DNA of 33,669 nt from JAKPQD01 sp029572965 (GTDB lineage Bacteria; Bacteroidota; Bacteroidia; Bacteroidales; DTGW01): contig DAOSPF010000036.1 in assembly GCA_035374585.1 (NCBI GenBank), positions 1 through 33,669 on the forward strand, written 5' to 3'. Of the stretch, positions 17,264 through 25,164 are shown piece by piece (within the stretch, counting starts at the first letter, position 1; every line of letters starts with the position of its first letter). The notes below the pieces were generated by a model. That model did no database searches. It was not told where the DNA came from and saw only the letters and a program-made list of their open reading frames with translations. The position numbers and the translations under genes are program-made.

Positions 17264-17969
17264 TAAAATAAAAAATATCTTGCTTTGTTGCTTTTGGGGG
17301 GCACTTTCTTTGACTTTGGCAGCTCAGCAAGATTTTAACCAATGGAGTACCATTGACTTCCAATATAATTTCAACAAACGAAATGCCGTTTGGGTTTCAA
17401 ATGAAATGAGGCTCAACGAAAATGCCTCACAATTTAGTAAGTACAACTTTGACGCAGGATATGACCGCAAAATATGGGAAAAATTATATGCAGGCGTTTC
17501 ATTTCGCTATTCAAGGGTAAACGACAAATTTGTTTACAAAAACGGCTATGATTACAACCTTTATGCAGAATACGAATTTTCGTACCAACGTTATTCTTTA
17601 GACGTTAAAATAAGGTTTCAGCACACCTCTCAGGGCATCGACCTTGAAACTATTGAAGAAGTAGAGAATGTTTGGCGTAATAAAGCTGACATAAGCTACA
17701 AAATACCATACACCCACCTTTCACCTTATATTGCTTTTGAATATTTCTCGGAAATTACAGACAAAGGATTGTGGCCCCAGAAATACCGTTTATTTGGAGG
17801 TGTGAAATATAACATTAACAAATCCAGTGCTATATCAGCTTATTACGGATTGCAATATTCTTTGCGTAAACCCAATGAAAACTATATTCTCGGCTTGAAA
17901 TATTCTTTAAAACTCAAAGCCAAAAAAAACAAAGACAAGGAAGAAGATACCTCTGAAAATGAAGAATAG
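17253..17969 (+). CDS. DUF2490 outer-membrane beta-barrel-like protein
   Basis: A 238-residue exported protein. A signal peptide ('NILLCCFWGALSLTLAAQ') is followed by alternating aromatic beta-strands typical of the DUF2490 family: 'QWSTIDFQYNFNKRNAVWVS', 'FNAGYDRKIW'-like, 'AGVSFRYSRV', 'YEFSYQRYSLDVKIRFQ', 'HLSPYIAFEYFSE' and 'YRLFGGVKYNI'. It ends in 'YILGLKYSLKL' and a charged tail. Start options are ATG 17253 or 17256; a GGAG at 17243-17246 fits 17253. Either choice overlaps the DUF4956 stop by about 10 bp, so the genes are translationally coupled. Its stop faces the queG stop with a 2-bp gap. It may be the outer-membrane component of the VTC module, but its function is unknown. Confidence 0.75.
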   Translation: MMINKIKNILLCCFWGALSLTLAAQQDFNQWSTIDFQYNFNKRNAVWVSNEMRLNENASQFSKYNFDAGYDRKIWEKLYAGVSFRYSRVNDKFVYKNGYDYNLYAEYEFSYQRYSLDVKIRFQHTSQGIDLETIEEVENVWRNKADISYKIPYTHLSPYIAFEYFSEITDKGLWPQKYRLFGGVKYNINKSSAISAYYGLQYSLRKPNENYILGLKYSLKLKAKKNKDKEEDTSENEE

Positions 17970-17971
17970 CC

Positions 17972-18895
17972 CTATCTTTGGGCAAGCACCTTATCTATAT
18001 TTGATTTTAGCTTTTCAAAAGAAGCCCGTTTTACTGGGGTCCCTTCAAACATTTTGGCATACTCAGGTTCTGTAAGCGATTGCCATTGTTCTGCTGTCAA
18101 GTCTCCCCACTTTTTTGCACTTTCTGCAACCCTTTCATCAAAAGCAACGGCTTTGCTATTCCATGGGCAAACCTGCTGACACAGGTCGCAACCATAAATA
18201 AAACCACTAAAACTATTATGAATAGGCTTTTCACTATTTATTTTCATCTCTATAGTTTGATATGAAATACATTTATTTGAGTCAATCAATGAATTACCTA
18301 TAATAGCATTGGTTGGACAAGCTTCTATACATCTTTGACAAGTTCCACAACGATTTTCAACAGGATTATCGTATTTATCCGCCTGCTCATTGATGATGAT
18401 AGTGCCAATAAAACAATTTGTACCCAAAACTGGGTTTATGAGCATACCGCTCTTACCAATCCATCCCAAGCCGGCCTGTTCAGCAAAATATCTTTCGGCT
18501 ACAGGTGCAGAATCTACAAAATATCGACCTTGTAATTCCGGATATTTTTGCTGCAAAGCATTATAAAAGAATTTTAATTTCTTTTTCAGTGTTTTATGAT
18601 AATCTCTTCGCCATGCATATTGAGCAATACGAACCGGGCTTTTTTCAAACACATCAAGCTTTGTATGATAGCTATATAAAACTACTACAACTGTAGAAGC
18701 ATTTTCAACAAGTAACTGAGGTGTAAAACGCAAATGAACATTGGTTTCCATCCAATCCATGCTGGCATGAAAACCCGCTGACAACCATTTTTTATAAACT
18801 AATTGGGTATTGGCATCCACTTTTGCCTTGGCAAGCCCACAAGCATCAAAGCCATTTTTTTGGGCTAATTGTATTATTTCATCATGAATTAACAT
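17972..18895 (-). CDS. queG: Epoxyqueuosine reductase QueG
   Basis: A 307-residue cytoplasmic enzyme that reduces epoxyqueuosine to queuosine in tRNA, using cobalamin and two [4Fe-4S] clusters. The N-terminal part has 'GFDACGLAKA' and 'MDWMETNVHLR'. The middle has 'FVDSAPVAERYFAEQAGLGW', which contains the conserved Asp/Glu region, and 'LINPVLGTNCFIGTI'. The ferredoxin-like part carries 'CGTCQRCIEACP' and 'CDLCQQVCPWN', together giving eight or more cysteines. The length is at the short end of the family because the C-terminal HEAT-repeat region found in some members is missing. It starts 2 bp after sufT ends, tying an Fe-S-dependent enzyme to the SUF operon. Confidence 0.93.
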   Translation of the reverse strand: MLIHDEIIQLAQKNGFDACGLAKAKVDANTQLVYKKWLSAGFHASMDWMETNVHLRFTPQLLVENASTVVVVLYSYHTKLDVFEKSPVRIAQYAWRRDYHKTLKKKLKFFYNALQQKYPELQGRYFVDSAPVAERYFAEQAGLGWIGKSGMLINPVLGTNCFIGTIIINEQADKYDNPVENRCGTCQRCIEACPTNAIIGNSLIDSNKCISYQTIEMKINSEKPIHNSFSGFIYGCDLCQQVCPWNSKAVAFDERVAESAKKWGDLTAEQWQSLTEPEYAKMFEGTPVKRASFEKLKSNIDKVLAQR

Positions 18896-18897
18896 GC

Positions 18898-19215
18898 TTA
18901 AAGAAGTCCAAGCTCAAGCATTGCTTCTTCGGTCATCATTTCTTTTGTCCAGGGTGGTTCAAAGGTCAGGTTTACCTTCAATTCATTAACCGCAGGAATA
19001 GCTTTTATTTTTTCATGCACCTCCTGCACCAGCTCGTCTGCCATAGGGCAATTTGGTGCAGTCATGGTCATTACTATCTCTACATTGCGCGACTCATCTA
19101 CATTTATTTCGTATATTAAACCCAAATCAAAGATGTTTACAGGTATTTCTGGGTCATATATCCCACGCAACACAGTAGCAATCTCTGTTTCTAACATTAA
19201 TATCGGGTTTTCCAT
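18898..19215 (-). CDS. sufT: SufT-like / DUF59 iron-sulfur assembly protein
   Basis: A 105-residue protein of the MIP18/DUF59 family. It has the signature 'IYDPEIPVNIFDLGLIYEIN' and 'MTAPNCPMADELVQEV', where the Cys in APNCP is the family's conserved residue, and ends in 'FEPPWTKEMMTEEA'. Members such as SufT help maturation of Fe-S proteins, possibly as a carrier. It lies between sufE and queG on the same strand. An internal Met at residue 7 is an alternative start. PaaD-type phenylacetate proteins are related, but no paa genes are nearby, so the Fe-S role is preferred. Confidence 0.85.
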   Translation of the reverse strand: MENPILMLETEIATVLRGIYDPEIPVNIFDLGLIYEINVDESRNVEIVMTMTAPNCPMADELVQEVHEKIKAIPAVNELKVNLTFEPPWTKEMMTEEAMLELGLL

Positions 19216-19248
19216 ATCCTTAATTTTTAAAATAAACAGCTTTACAGC

Positions 19249-19680
19249 TTATTTGTTTTGTTCCATTTTTGTTTTATAAGCCAAGGCAAACATGCGCATT
19301 TGCTTTATCATAGACACCAAACCATTTGCCCTGGTTGGCGAAAGGTTTTCTTTCAACCCAATTTTATCAATAAACTCAAGCTCTGCACTAATAATTTCGT
19401 CAGGCTCACGATTAGAAAGCACCCTAATCAACAACGCTATAATGCCTTTAGTAATGATAGCATCGCTATCTGCAGTAAAAACAACCTTTCCGTCAATCAA
19501 CTCTCCACTAAGCCATACCCTGCTTTGACAACCTTTTATCAGGTATTCGTTTGCCTTGTATTTGTTATCAAGCGGCTGTAATTCTTTGCTTATCTCAATC
19601 AGATAATTATATCTGTCCAGCCAATCGTCAAATTGAAGAAACTCTTCAACAATGGCATCTTGTGTTTCTTGCAGCGTCAT
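19249..19680 (-). CDS. sufE: Sulfur acceptor SufE
   Basis: A 143-residue protein that takes the persulfide from the cysteine desulfurase SufS and passes it to the SufBCD scaffold. The key Cys51 sits in 'LIKGCQSRVWL', the family motif, at the same position as in the E. coli protein. The N-terminus has 'FDDWLDRYNYLIEISKEL' and the C-terminus 'RANGLVSMIKQMRMFAL'. The frame is open to an ATG at 19722, but that would overlap sufS and add a hydrophobic 14-residue tail. The ATG at 19680 gives the usual length and is preferred. It lies between sufS and sufT in the operon. Confidence 0.9.
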   Translation of the reverse strand: MTLQETQDAIVEEFLQFDDWLDRYNYLIEISKELQPLDNKYKANEYLIKGCQSRVWLSGELIDGKVVFTADSDAIITKGIIALLIRVLSNREPDEIISAELEFIDKIGLKENLSPTRANGLVSMIKQMRMFALAYKTKMEQNK

Positions 19681-19714
19681 CTTTTTTTTCGGCAAAATTA
19701 ATAAAACTTCAGCA

Positions 19715-20932
19715 TCAGCCAAACATGGTTTTTACCCTCAACAATCCTTCGTATAGCCTGTCAATTTCTTCAAAAGTATTGTAAAAAGCCATTGAAGCCC
19801 TCACAGTTCCTTCTATTTCATAAAAGTCCATAATAGGCTGGGCACAATGAGTGCCTGTCCGTACTGCCACACCAAGCTTGTCCAGTATCATCCCGGTATC
19901 GTATGGATGAATATTTTCAAGCAAAAAAGAAATTACTGGCCCTTTATCCGCTGCCGTTCCATAAATTTTCAGCCCTTCTATCGTCTGAAGCTTATTGGTA
20001 GCATATTCCAAAAGGTCTTTTTCATATCCTGCAATATTATCAAACCCCAGCTTCTTTATATAATCTATAGCTACCGATAATCCTACAGCATCAACATAGT
20101 TTGTTGTTCCAGCTTCAAATTTATAGGGTAAAGAATTATAATAAGTCTTTTCAAAGGTTACACAATCGACCATATCTCCTCCTCCCTGATATGGGGGCAT
20201 CTGGTTGAGCCATTCTTCTTTGCCATACAAAATACCTATTCCCGTAGGTGCATATATTTTATGCCCAGAAAATACAAAGAATTCACAATCCAGCTCCTGA
20301 ACATCAATCTTAACATGCTGAATACTCTGGGCTCCGTCAATAAGCACCGGTATCCCTTTCTTGTGGGCTTTATCTATAATAGCCTTTATAGGATTAACCG
20401 TTCCCAGAACATTTGAAACATGCGTAATCGCAAGTATTTTAGTCTTCTCCGTTAAAAGTGAATCTACTGCATCCAGTTTCAACTCCCCATTCTCGTCCAC
20501 AGGAATAACCTTCAGCTTTGCATTCTTGCGCTCGCAAAGCATTTGCCACGGAACAATATTGGCATGGTGCTCCATAGCCGAAATGAGGATTTCATCGCCA
20601 GCTTTGACAAACTTTTCGCCAAAAGAAAAAGCTATGGCATTGATGCTTCCTGTTGTTCCGCTAGTAAATATGATTTCCTGGGAATACCTGGCATTGATAA
20701 ATTGCTGGATATTTTTGCGGGCATTCTCATACATTTCGGTAGATTGGTCGCTCAAATAATGGACTCCCCTGTGAATATTGCTATTTGTTTTGGTATAACA
20801 CTCAACAACAGCATCTATAACACATTGAGGCTTTTGAGTTGTTGCACCATTGTCAAAATAAGCCAAAGGTTTGCCATGAACAGTGCTACCCAGTATTGGA
20901 AAGTCTTTTCGGACAGAATTAACATCAAACAT
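19715..20932 (-). CDS. sufS: Cysteine desulfurase SufS
   Basis: A 405-residue PLP enzyme of the class V aminotransferase fold, group II (SufS/CsdB). It releases sulfur from cysteine as an enzyme-bound persulfide. Visible features are 'YFDNGATTQKP' near the start, 'GTTGSINAIA', 'SAMEHHANIVPW', 'VLIDGAQSIQH', the PLP lysine in 'FSGHKIYAPTGIG' (Lys225), and the active-site cysteine in 'VRTGTHCAQP' (Cys363). I chose ATG 20932, giving 'MFDVNSVRKDFPIL', because an ATG at 20983 would overlap sufD and adds 17 residues unlike the family. Its partner SufE is encoded next. Confidence 0.95.
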   Translation of the reverse strand: MFDVNSVRKDFPILGSTVHGKPLAYFDNGATTQKPQCVIDAVVECYTKTNSNIHRGVHYLSDQSTEMYENARKNIQQFINARYSQEIIFTSGTTGSINAIAFSFGEKFVKAGDEILISAMEHHANIVPWQMLCERKNAKLKVIPVDENGELKLDAVDSLLTEKTKILAITHVSNVLGTVNPIKAIIDKAHKKGIPVLIDGAQSIQHVKIDVQELDCEFFVFSGHKIYAPTGIGILYGKEEWLNQMPPYQGGGDMVDCVTFEKTYYNSLPYKFEAGTTNYVDAVGLSVAIDYIKKLGFDNIAGYEKDLLEYATNKLQTIEGLKIYGTAADKGPVISFLLENIHPYDTGMILDKLGVAVRTGTHCAQPIMDFYEIEGTVRASMAFYNTFEEIDRLYEGLLRVKTMFG

Positions 20933-20958
20933 AGAAAAAATATTAAGACTCAAAGTTA

Positions 20959-22302
20959 CTACAAAGCCTGACAATTGTGGCAACGGGTCAACTCCTTGCG
21001 CAATCTCTTATTCACAATTTCATCAATCCTAAACCTCAGGTTTTCGAACTTTATATTTTGTACAATCTCGTGTGCAAAAGCAAACATAAGCAACATACGA
21101 GCTTCATCTTTCGAAATGCCTCTTGCTCTGAGATAAAACAATGCGTCCGGGTCGATTTGACCAACTGTAGCTCCATGGCTACATTTTACATCATCGGCAT
21201 ATATCTCTAACTGTGGACGTGTATTAACTTTAGCTGTATCTTTAAGCAACAGGTTGTTACATTTCTGAAAAGCTGCTGTTTTTTGGGCATCCCGGGCAAC
21301 CATTATTTTGCCATTAAACGATCCTACTGATGTATCATCAAGAATCCCCTTAATAAGCTGATTGCTTGTACAGCTTGGCTTGGCATGGTCTATAAGTACG
21401 TTGAAATCTATTATTTGGCTACCATCAGTCATGTATAAGCCATTAGTGCTATTATCTGCACCCACTCCATCAAGCTTTGCCGCAATATTATTGCGTATCA
21501 TACCCCCATGCAAAGACAACACTGTATAATTAACTCTCGAGTTAGCCTTCTGCATGATATTGGTATGATTGATAGCCCCTGCATTGTTATGGATATTCTG
21601 CATATTAGTAACATCAAGCTGAGCCCCTTCTTTCACCACAATTTCTGTAAGCTGGTTAGAAAGAAATTTATTTTGGGACAACGTATGATCACAAATAACA
21701 AGGTTTACTGAGCTATTTCCCTCTAAAACAATGAGATTACGAGGAGATACAAACATATCATCCTGTGCAAGTTGCAAGTTTATTATCTGTATAGAAGAAT
21801 GAAAGTTACAATTTTTAGGAAGATAAATAAAAATCCCATCACGAAATACAGCCTTATTCAGCGAAACTAGGCTATCAGCAAGATTTACATCGACATCTAA
21901 ATAAGGAATTACCTTTTCTGGTATTTCCTGTAAAGCTTTTGCCAAACTGCCAATCCAAACACCCAAAGGCAACTCATGAGGCTTTGTATGCGAATGAAAA
22001 AAACCATTGATGGTAATGATTTCATGCATATCAAACCTTGGAACATCGCATTGAAAAACCTGTTCACTATCTAGCTTAAGCTTTTCAGGTTGAATGGTAT
22101 ATCCGTAAGTATGGTCAAACCAGGGAGTCAAATCAAGATATTTATATCTTTCATCAGATTTATTAGGAACTCCCATTGACTCGAAAACCGAAACTGCCTC
22201 CTGACGATGATTTGACAATGCATCAGAAAACACTCCTTTGTTTTGATGGTAAATTCCCGAGTATGTTTTTATCAGCCTTTCGACTGTTGTAATAGTTTCC
22301 AT
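20959..22302 (-). CDS. sufD: Fe-S cluster scaffold protein SufD
   Basis: A 447-residue SufBD-fold protein that forms the SufBC2D complex on which Fe-S clusters are built. The N-terminal part has 'VFESMGVPNKSDERYKYLDL', typical for SufD. The core is a beta-helix with 'LVVLEG'-like strands ('NLIVLEGNSSVNLVICDHTL', 'AQLDVTNMQNIH', 'NSRVNYTVLSLHGG'). The C-terminus has 'VNTRPQLEIYADDVKCSHGA' and 'GQIDPDALFYLRARGI', where the His of CSHGA is a conserved residue implicated in cluster assembly in E. coli SufD. It starts 31 bp after the sufC stop and is followed by sufS. Protein length is normal. Confidence 0.94.
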   Translation of the reverse strand: METITTVERLIKTYSGIYHQNKGVFSDALSNHRQEAVSVFESMGVPNKSDERYKYLDLTPWFDHTYGYTIQPEKLKLDSEQVFQCDVPRFDMHEIITINGFFHSHTKPHELPLGVWIGSLAKALQEIPEKVIPYLDVDVNLADSLVSLNKAVFRDGIFIYLPKNCNFHSSIQIINLQLAQDDMFVSPRNLIVLEGNSSVNLVICDHTLSQNKFLSNQLTEIVVKEGAQLDVTNMQNIHNNAGAINHTNIMQKANSRVNYTVLSLHGGMIRNNIAAKLDGVGADNSTNGLYMTDGSQIIDFNVLIDHAKPSCTSNQLIKGILDDTSVGSFNGKIMVARDAQKTAAFQKCNNLLLKDTAKVNTRPQLEIYADDVKCSHGATVGQIDPDALFYLRARGISKDEARMLLMFAFAHEIVQNIKFENLRFRIDEIVNKRLRKELTRCHNCQAL

Positions 22303-22333
22303 TATCTACTTTATGAAAATATTAACCAATCCG

Positions 22334-23080
22334 CTAAACAGTTTTCTTAATCCAGTCATAGCCTTTTTCTTCAAGCTCCAGCGCAAGTTCTTTTCCTGCA
22401 GTCTTTACTATTCGGCCATCATAAAGGACATGAATAATATCAGGCACTATATAATCAAGCAATCGTTGATAGTGCGTTATAACAATGGTAGCATTATCAG
22501 CAGTTTTAAGCTTATTCACTCCATTCGACACAATCCTTAAGGCATCTATATCCAATCCTGAGTCTGTTTCATCCAGAATTGACAAGGCTGGATTTAACAT
22601 AGCCATCTGGAATATCTCATTTTTCTTCTTTTCACCACCTGAAAAACCTTCATTAACCGAACGGCCCGTAAGTTTGCCATCCATCTCCACAAGCTGTTGC
22701 TTTTCACGCATGAACTTCAGAAAATCTGCAGACGAAAGTGCAGGCAAATTATTGTATTTACGAACTTCATTTACTGAAGCCCGCAAAAAGTTTACCATAC
22801 TGACACCCGGAATCTCTACCGGATACTGAAAACTAAGAAACAAACCTTCTCTGGCCCTGTCTTCCGGCGAAAGTTCAAGCAGGTTCTTACCTTTAAACCA
22901 AACTTCACCATGGGTCACTTCTACATTCTCACGCCCGGTAAGCACAGCAGCCAATGTACTTTTGCCCGAGCCATTTGGCCCCATGATGGCATGTACTTCT
23001 CCAGCTTTTACTTCAAGGTTTATCCCTTTTAATATTTCTTTTTCGCCAATCTTGGCCCTTAAGTCTTTTATGTGTAGCAT
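22334..23080 (-). CDS. sufC: Fe-S assembly ATPase SufC
   Basis: A 248-residue ABC-type ATPase that drives the SufBCD scaffold. It has Walker A 'GPNGSGKST', the signature motif 'GFSGGEKKKNE', Walker B with 'LSILDETDSGLD' and the switch His in 'IVITHYQRLLDYI'. The 'FSGGEKKKNE' variant and 'DETDSGLDIDAL' are specific to SufC among ABC proteins. It lies between sufD and an inserted 440-bp element that separates it from sufB. Because of that insert, its expression depends on readthrough of the element or on an internal promoter. Confidence 0.96.
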   Translation of the reverse strand: MLHIKDLRAKIGEKEILKGINLEVKAGEVHAIMGPNGSGKSTLAAVLTGRENVEVTHGEVWFKGKNLLELSPEDRAREGLFLSFQYPVEIPGVSMVNFLRASVNEVRKYNNLPALSSADFLKFMREKQQLVEMDGKLTGRSVNEGFSGGEKKKNEIFQMAMLNPALSILDETDSGLDIDALRIVSNGVNKLKTADNATIVITHYQRLLDYIVPDIIHVLYDGRIVKTAGKELALELEEKGYDWIKKTV

Positions 23081-23111
23081 ATCACAAATTTTTCTAATTC
23101 TATATATTGTG

Positions 23112-23143
23112 GTAAAGTAGAATAGTAGTTAAGTAGAATAGTA
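23112..23143. repeat. 2 x 16-nt tandem repeat, left flank of insert
   Basis: Units 23112-23127 and 23128-23143 differ at one position. They lie on the sufC side of the four-helix-bundle gene. Confidence 0.7.
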
Positions 23144-23152
23144 GCTAGACAT

Positions 23153-23513
23153 CTACTTCAACGTGAAACACAAACTATTAAGCATGCGATCTACTTCTTC
23201 CTGTAACTCTACAATTTTTATTTTTTGTTCAACATTTTATGTAACCTAAATCAAATACCAGTAATGAATAATATGAACACTCATCCAAAGAACCCTGAGA
23301 TATATTATAGTACCGAAGCTTCTCAGTATTAGTTTTCTTTCTAAATCCTTCAGCAATATTTGCAGCAACAGAAACACTTGCCCTTCTATATTGAGAAGTT
23401 AATCCATAAACTTCTTCCTTTGGAAAAGCAGAAGAAACTTTATATACTAATAAAACATATTCGTGGGCCTTTTGCCACACTATCAGATCCCTATATGTTT
23501 TAGCAGGTAACAT
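23153..23513 (-). pseudogene. Four-helix-bundle (S23 / IVS-type) protein gene with a +1 frameshift
   Basis: The first 92 residues match the four-helix-bundle family found in 23S rRNA intervening sequences: 'YRDLIVWQKAHEYVLLVYKV', 'FPKEEVYGLTSQYRRASVSV', 'AANIAEGFRKKTNTEKLRYY', 'QGSLDECSYYSLLVFDLGYI'. The frame then stops at 23229-23231. The family's last helix, 'IVELQEEVDRMLNSL' ending at a stop at 23153-23155, is intact in the next frame. One extra base in the A-run (T-run at 23235-23238 on the given strand) explains the shift: removing one A joins the frames into a normal protein of about 119 residues. It could be a recent mutation, a sequencing indel, or a truncated but still folded product. 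The fold is non-enzymatic and helical; its cellular role is unknown. Confidence 0.75.
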
Positions 23514-23545
23514 CTATACTTTACTACTTCTATACTTTACTACTT
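23514..23545. repeat. 2 x 16-nt perfect tandem repeat, right flank of insert
   Basis: ctatactttactactt occurs twice without a mismatch (23514-23529 and 23530-23545). It abuts the start codon of the four-helix-bundle gene and lies 4 bp from the sufB stop. It is partly inverted relative to the left flank. Confidence 0.8.
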
Positions 23546-23549
23546 CTTC

Positions 23550-24998
23550 CTACCCCACACTACCTTCCAAGCTTATCTGTAGCAATTTCTGTGCCTCAAC
23601 TGCAAATTCCATCGGCAACTTATTAAGCACCTCTTTGGCATAGCCATTTACAATAAGCCCTACAGCATCTTCAGTTGAAATGCCGCGCTGGTTACAATAA
23701 AATATCTGGTCTTCACCAATCTTAGAAGTTGTAGCTTCATGCTCTACAATGGCATTAGGGTTTTCCACTTCCAAATAAGGGAATGTATGCGCCCCGCATT
23801 TATCGCCAAGCAATAACGAATCGCATTGCGAAAAATTACGTGCATTATCAGCACCTTTAAGTACTTTAACCAGTCCTCGATAGCTATTATTGCTCTTTCC
23901 GGCCGAAATACCTTTTGAAACTATCCTGCTACGCGAGTTTTTACCAATATGAATCATCTTTGTCCCGGTATCTGCCTGCTGATAATTGTTTGTAACAGCC
24001 ACAGAATAGAATTCACCTACAGTATTATCGCCTCGTAATATGCAGCTTGGATATTTCCAGGTAATTGCCGAACCGGTTTCTACCTGAGTCCATGAAATCT
24101 TAGAGTTATTCCCTTTACAAATACCACGTTTTGTTACGAAATTATAAATCCCGCCTTTCCCGTTTTTATCCCCAGGATACCAGTTCTGAACTGTAGAATA
24201 CTTTATTTCAGCATTCTCCATCGCTACCAACTCTACAACAGCAGCATGCAACTGGTTTTCATCACGCATAGGCGCTGTACAACCTTCCAGATAACTAACA
24301 TAAGCGTCATCATCTGCAATTAACAGTGTACGCTCAAACTGACCTGTATTTGCCGCATTGATACGGAAATATGTGGACAGTTCCATCGGGCAACGCACAC
24401 CTTTAGGGATATAGCAAAAAGAGCCGTCGCTAAATACCGCTGCATTAAGGGCTGCAAAATAATTATCCGAAAAAGGCACTACCGAACCCAAATATTTCTT
24501 TACCAAATCAGGATGCTCTTTGATTGCTTCACTCATCGAACAAAATATAATACCTTTTTCAGCTAAAGCTTCACGAAAAGTGGTTTTGACAGAAATACTG
24601 TCCATCACAGCATCCACCGCAACTCCAGCCAAATGGGCTTGTTCGCTCAGCGGAATTCCAAGTTTATTGAACGTTTCCAACAACTCAGGGTCAACTTCGT
24701 CCATGCTTGAATACTTTGCTTGTTGACGAGGAGCTGCATAGTAGATAATATCTTGATAATTTATTTCAGGTATCTGCAAATGCGCCCAATCAGGCATTTT
24801 CATCTTTTGCCAGTGCCGAAATGCCTTTAACCTGAACTCAAGCATAAACTCCGGTTCTTCTTTCTTTTTAGAAATTAACCTGATTATATCTTCATTAAGC
24901 CCTTTGGGGATAGTATCTATATCAATATTTGTATAAAAACCGTATTTGTAATCACCCCCGGTCACATCCTGGATGATATCTTGTGAATTGTCAGACAT
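23550..24998 (-). CDS. sufB: Fe-S cluster scaffold protein SufB
   Basis: A 482-residue SufBD-family protein and first gene of the SUF operon. It carries 'GVAVDAVMDSISVKTTFREA', 'DNYFAALNAAVFSDGSFCYI', 'PKGVRCPMELSTYFRINAAN', 'SYLEGCTAPMRDENQLHAAV', 'VQNWYPGDKNGKGGIYNFVT' and 'SQCDSLLLGDKCGAHTFPYL', the hallmark SufB blocks. The cysteine in 'GDKCGAHTFP' matches the position of the cluster-building Cys405 of E. coli SufB. With SufC and SufD it assembles [4Fe-4S] clusters in the cytoplasm. Length is normal. The start at 24998 gives 'MSDNSQDIIQDVTGGDY', typical for Bacteroidota. Confidence 0.96.
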   Translation of the reverse strand: MSDNSQDIIQDVTGGDYKYGFYTNIDIDTIPKGLNEDIIRLISKKKEEPEFMLEFRLKAFRHWQKMKMPDWAHLQIPEINYQDIIYYAAPRQQAKYSSMDEVDPELLETFNKLGIPLSEQAHLAGVAVDAVMDSISVKTTFREALAEKGIIFCSMSEAIKEHPDLVKKYLGSVVPFSDNYFAALNAAVFSDGSFCYIPKGVRCPMELSTYFRINAANTGQFERTLLIADDDAYVSYLEGCTAPMRDENQLHAAVVELVAMENAEIKYSTVQNWYPGDKNGKGGIYNFVTKRGICKGNNSKISWTQVETGSAITWKYPSCILRGDNTVGEFYSVAVTNNYQQADTGTKMIHIGKNSRSRIVSKGISAGKSNNSYRGLVKVLKGADNARNFSQCDSLLLGDKCGAHTFPYLEVENPNAIVEHEATTSKIGEDQIFYCNQRGISTEDAVGLIVNGYAKEVLNKLPMEFAVEAQKLLQISLEGSVG

Positions 24999-25030
24999 AC
25001 TATTCTTATTTAGATTATTTCTAAACAGTG

Positions 25031-25038
25031 CAAAGGTA
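25031..25038 (-). promoter_or_regulatory. sufB: -7 element of the suf operon promoter
   Basis: TACCTTTG on the minus strand matches TAnnTTTG 33 bp upstream of the sufB ATG. No TTG is found at the expected 19-21 nt further upstream, so the call rests on the -7 motif and its position. Confidence 0.45.
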
Positions 25039-25164
25039 ATAAAAGTTCAAAACTTAATTAGTGATTTTGATAATATTTAAGCATTTAAATACTTTAATTT
25101 TAGAAAATTACAATTAAATATTGATTATCAGTGCTTTATGAAATATTTCTTGATAAAATCTAAC

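Larger units (their letters stand above)
23110..23547 (-). mobile_element. Candidate small IVS-like element inserted between sufB and sufC
   Basis: A compact unit fills the gap between sufB and sufC. One side (23112-23143) has two near-identical 16-nt units, gtaaagtagaatagta and gttaagtagaatagta. The other side (23514-23545) has two identical copies of ctatactttactactt. The two flanks are partly reverse-complementary (about 13 of 16 positions in the best register), so the transcript could form a stem around the enclosed four-helix-bundle gene. The outer edge lies 2-4 bp from the sufB stop codon. Ribosomal intervening sequences have the same plan: a stem enclosing an S23-type gene. Whether the element moves is not known. 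Confidence 0.5.

Noticed and set aside
20361..20971. Plus-strand open frames of 132 and 142 codons over sufS
   Set aside because: Antisense to a conserved enzyme with intact active-site motifs; no supporting features.
23229..23245. Programmed ribosomal frameshift in the four-helix-bundle gene
   Set aside because: No convincing slippery heptamer with a downstream structure; a simple homopolymer insertion explains it better.
23110..23547. CRISPR array or classic insertion sequence between sufB and sufC
   Set aside because: Only two 16-nt units per side without spacers, no transposase, no terminal inverted repeats of IS type and no obvious target duplication.
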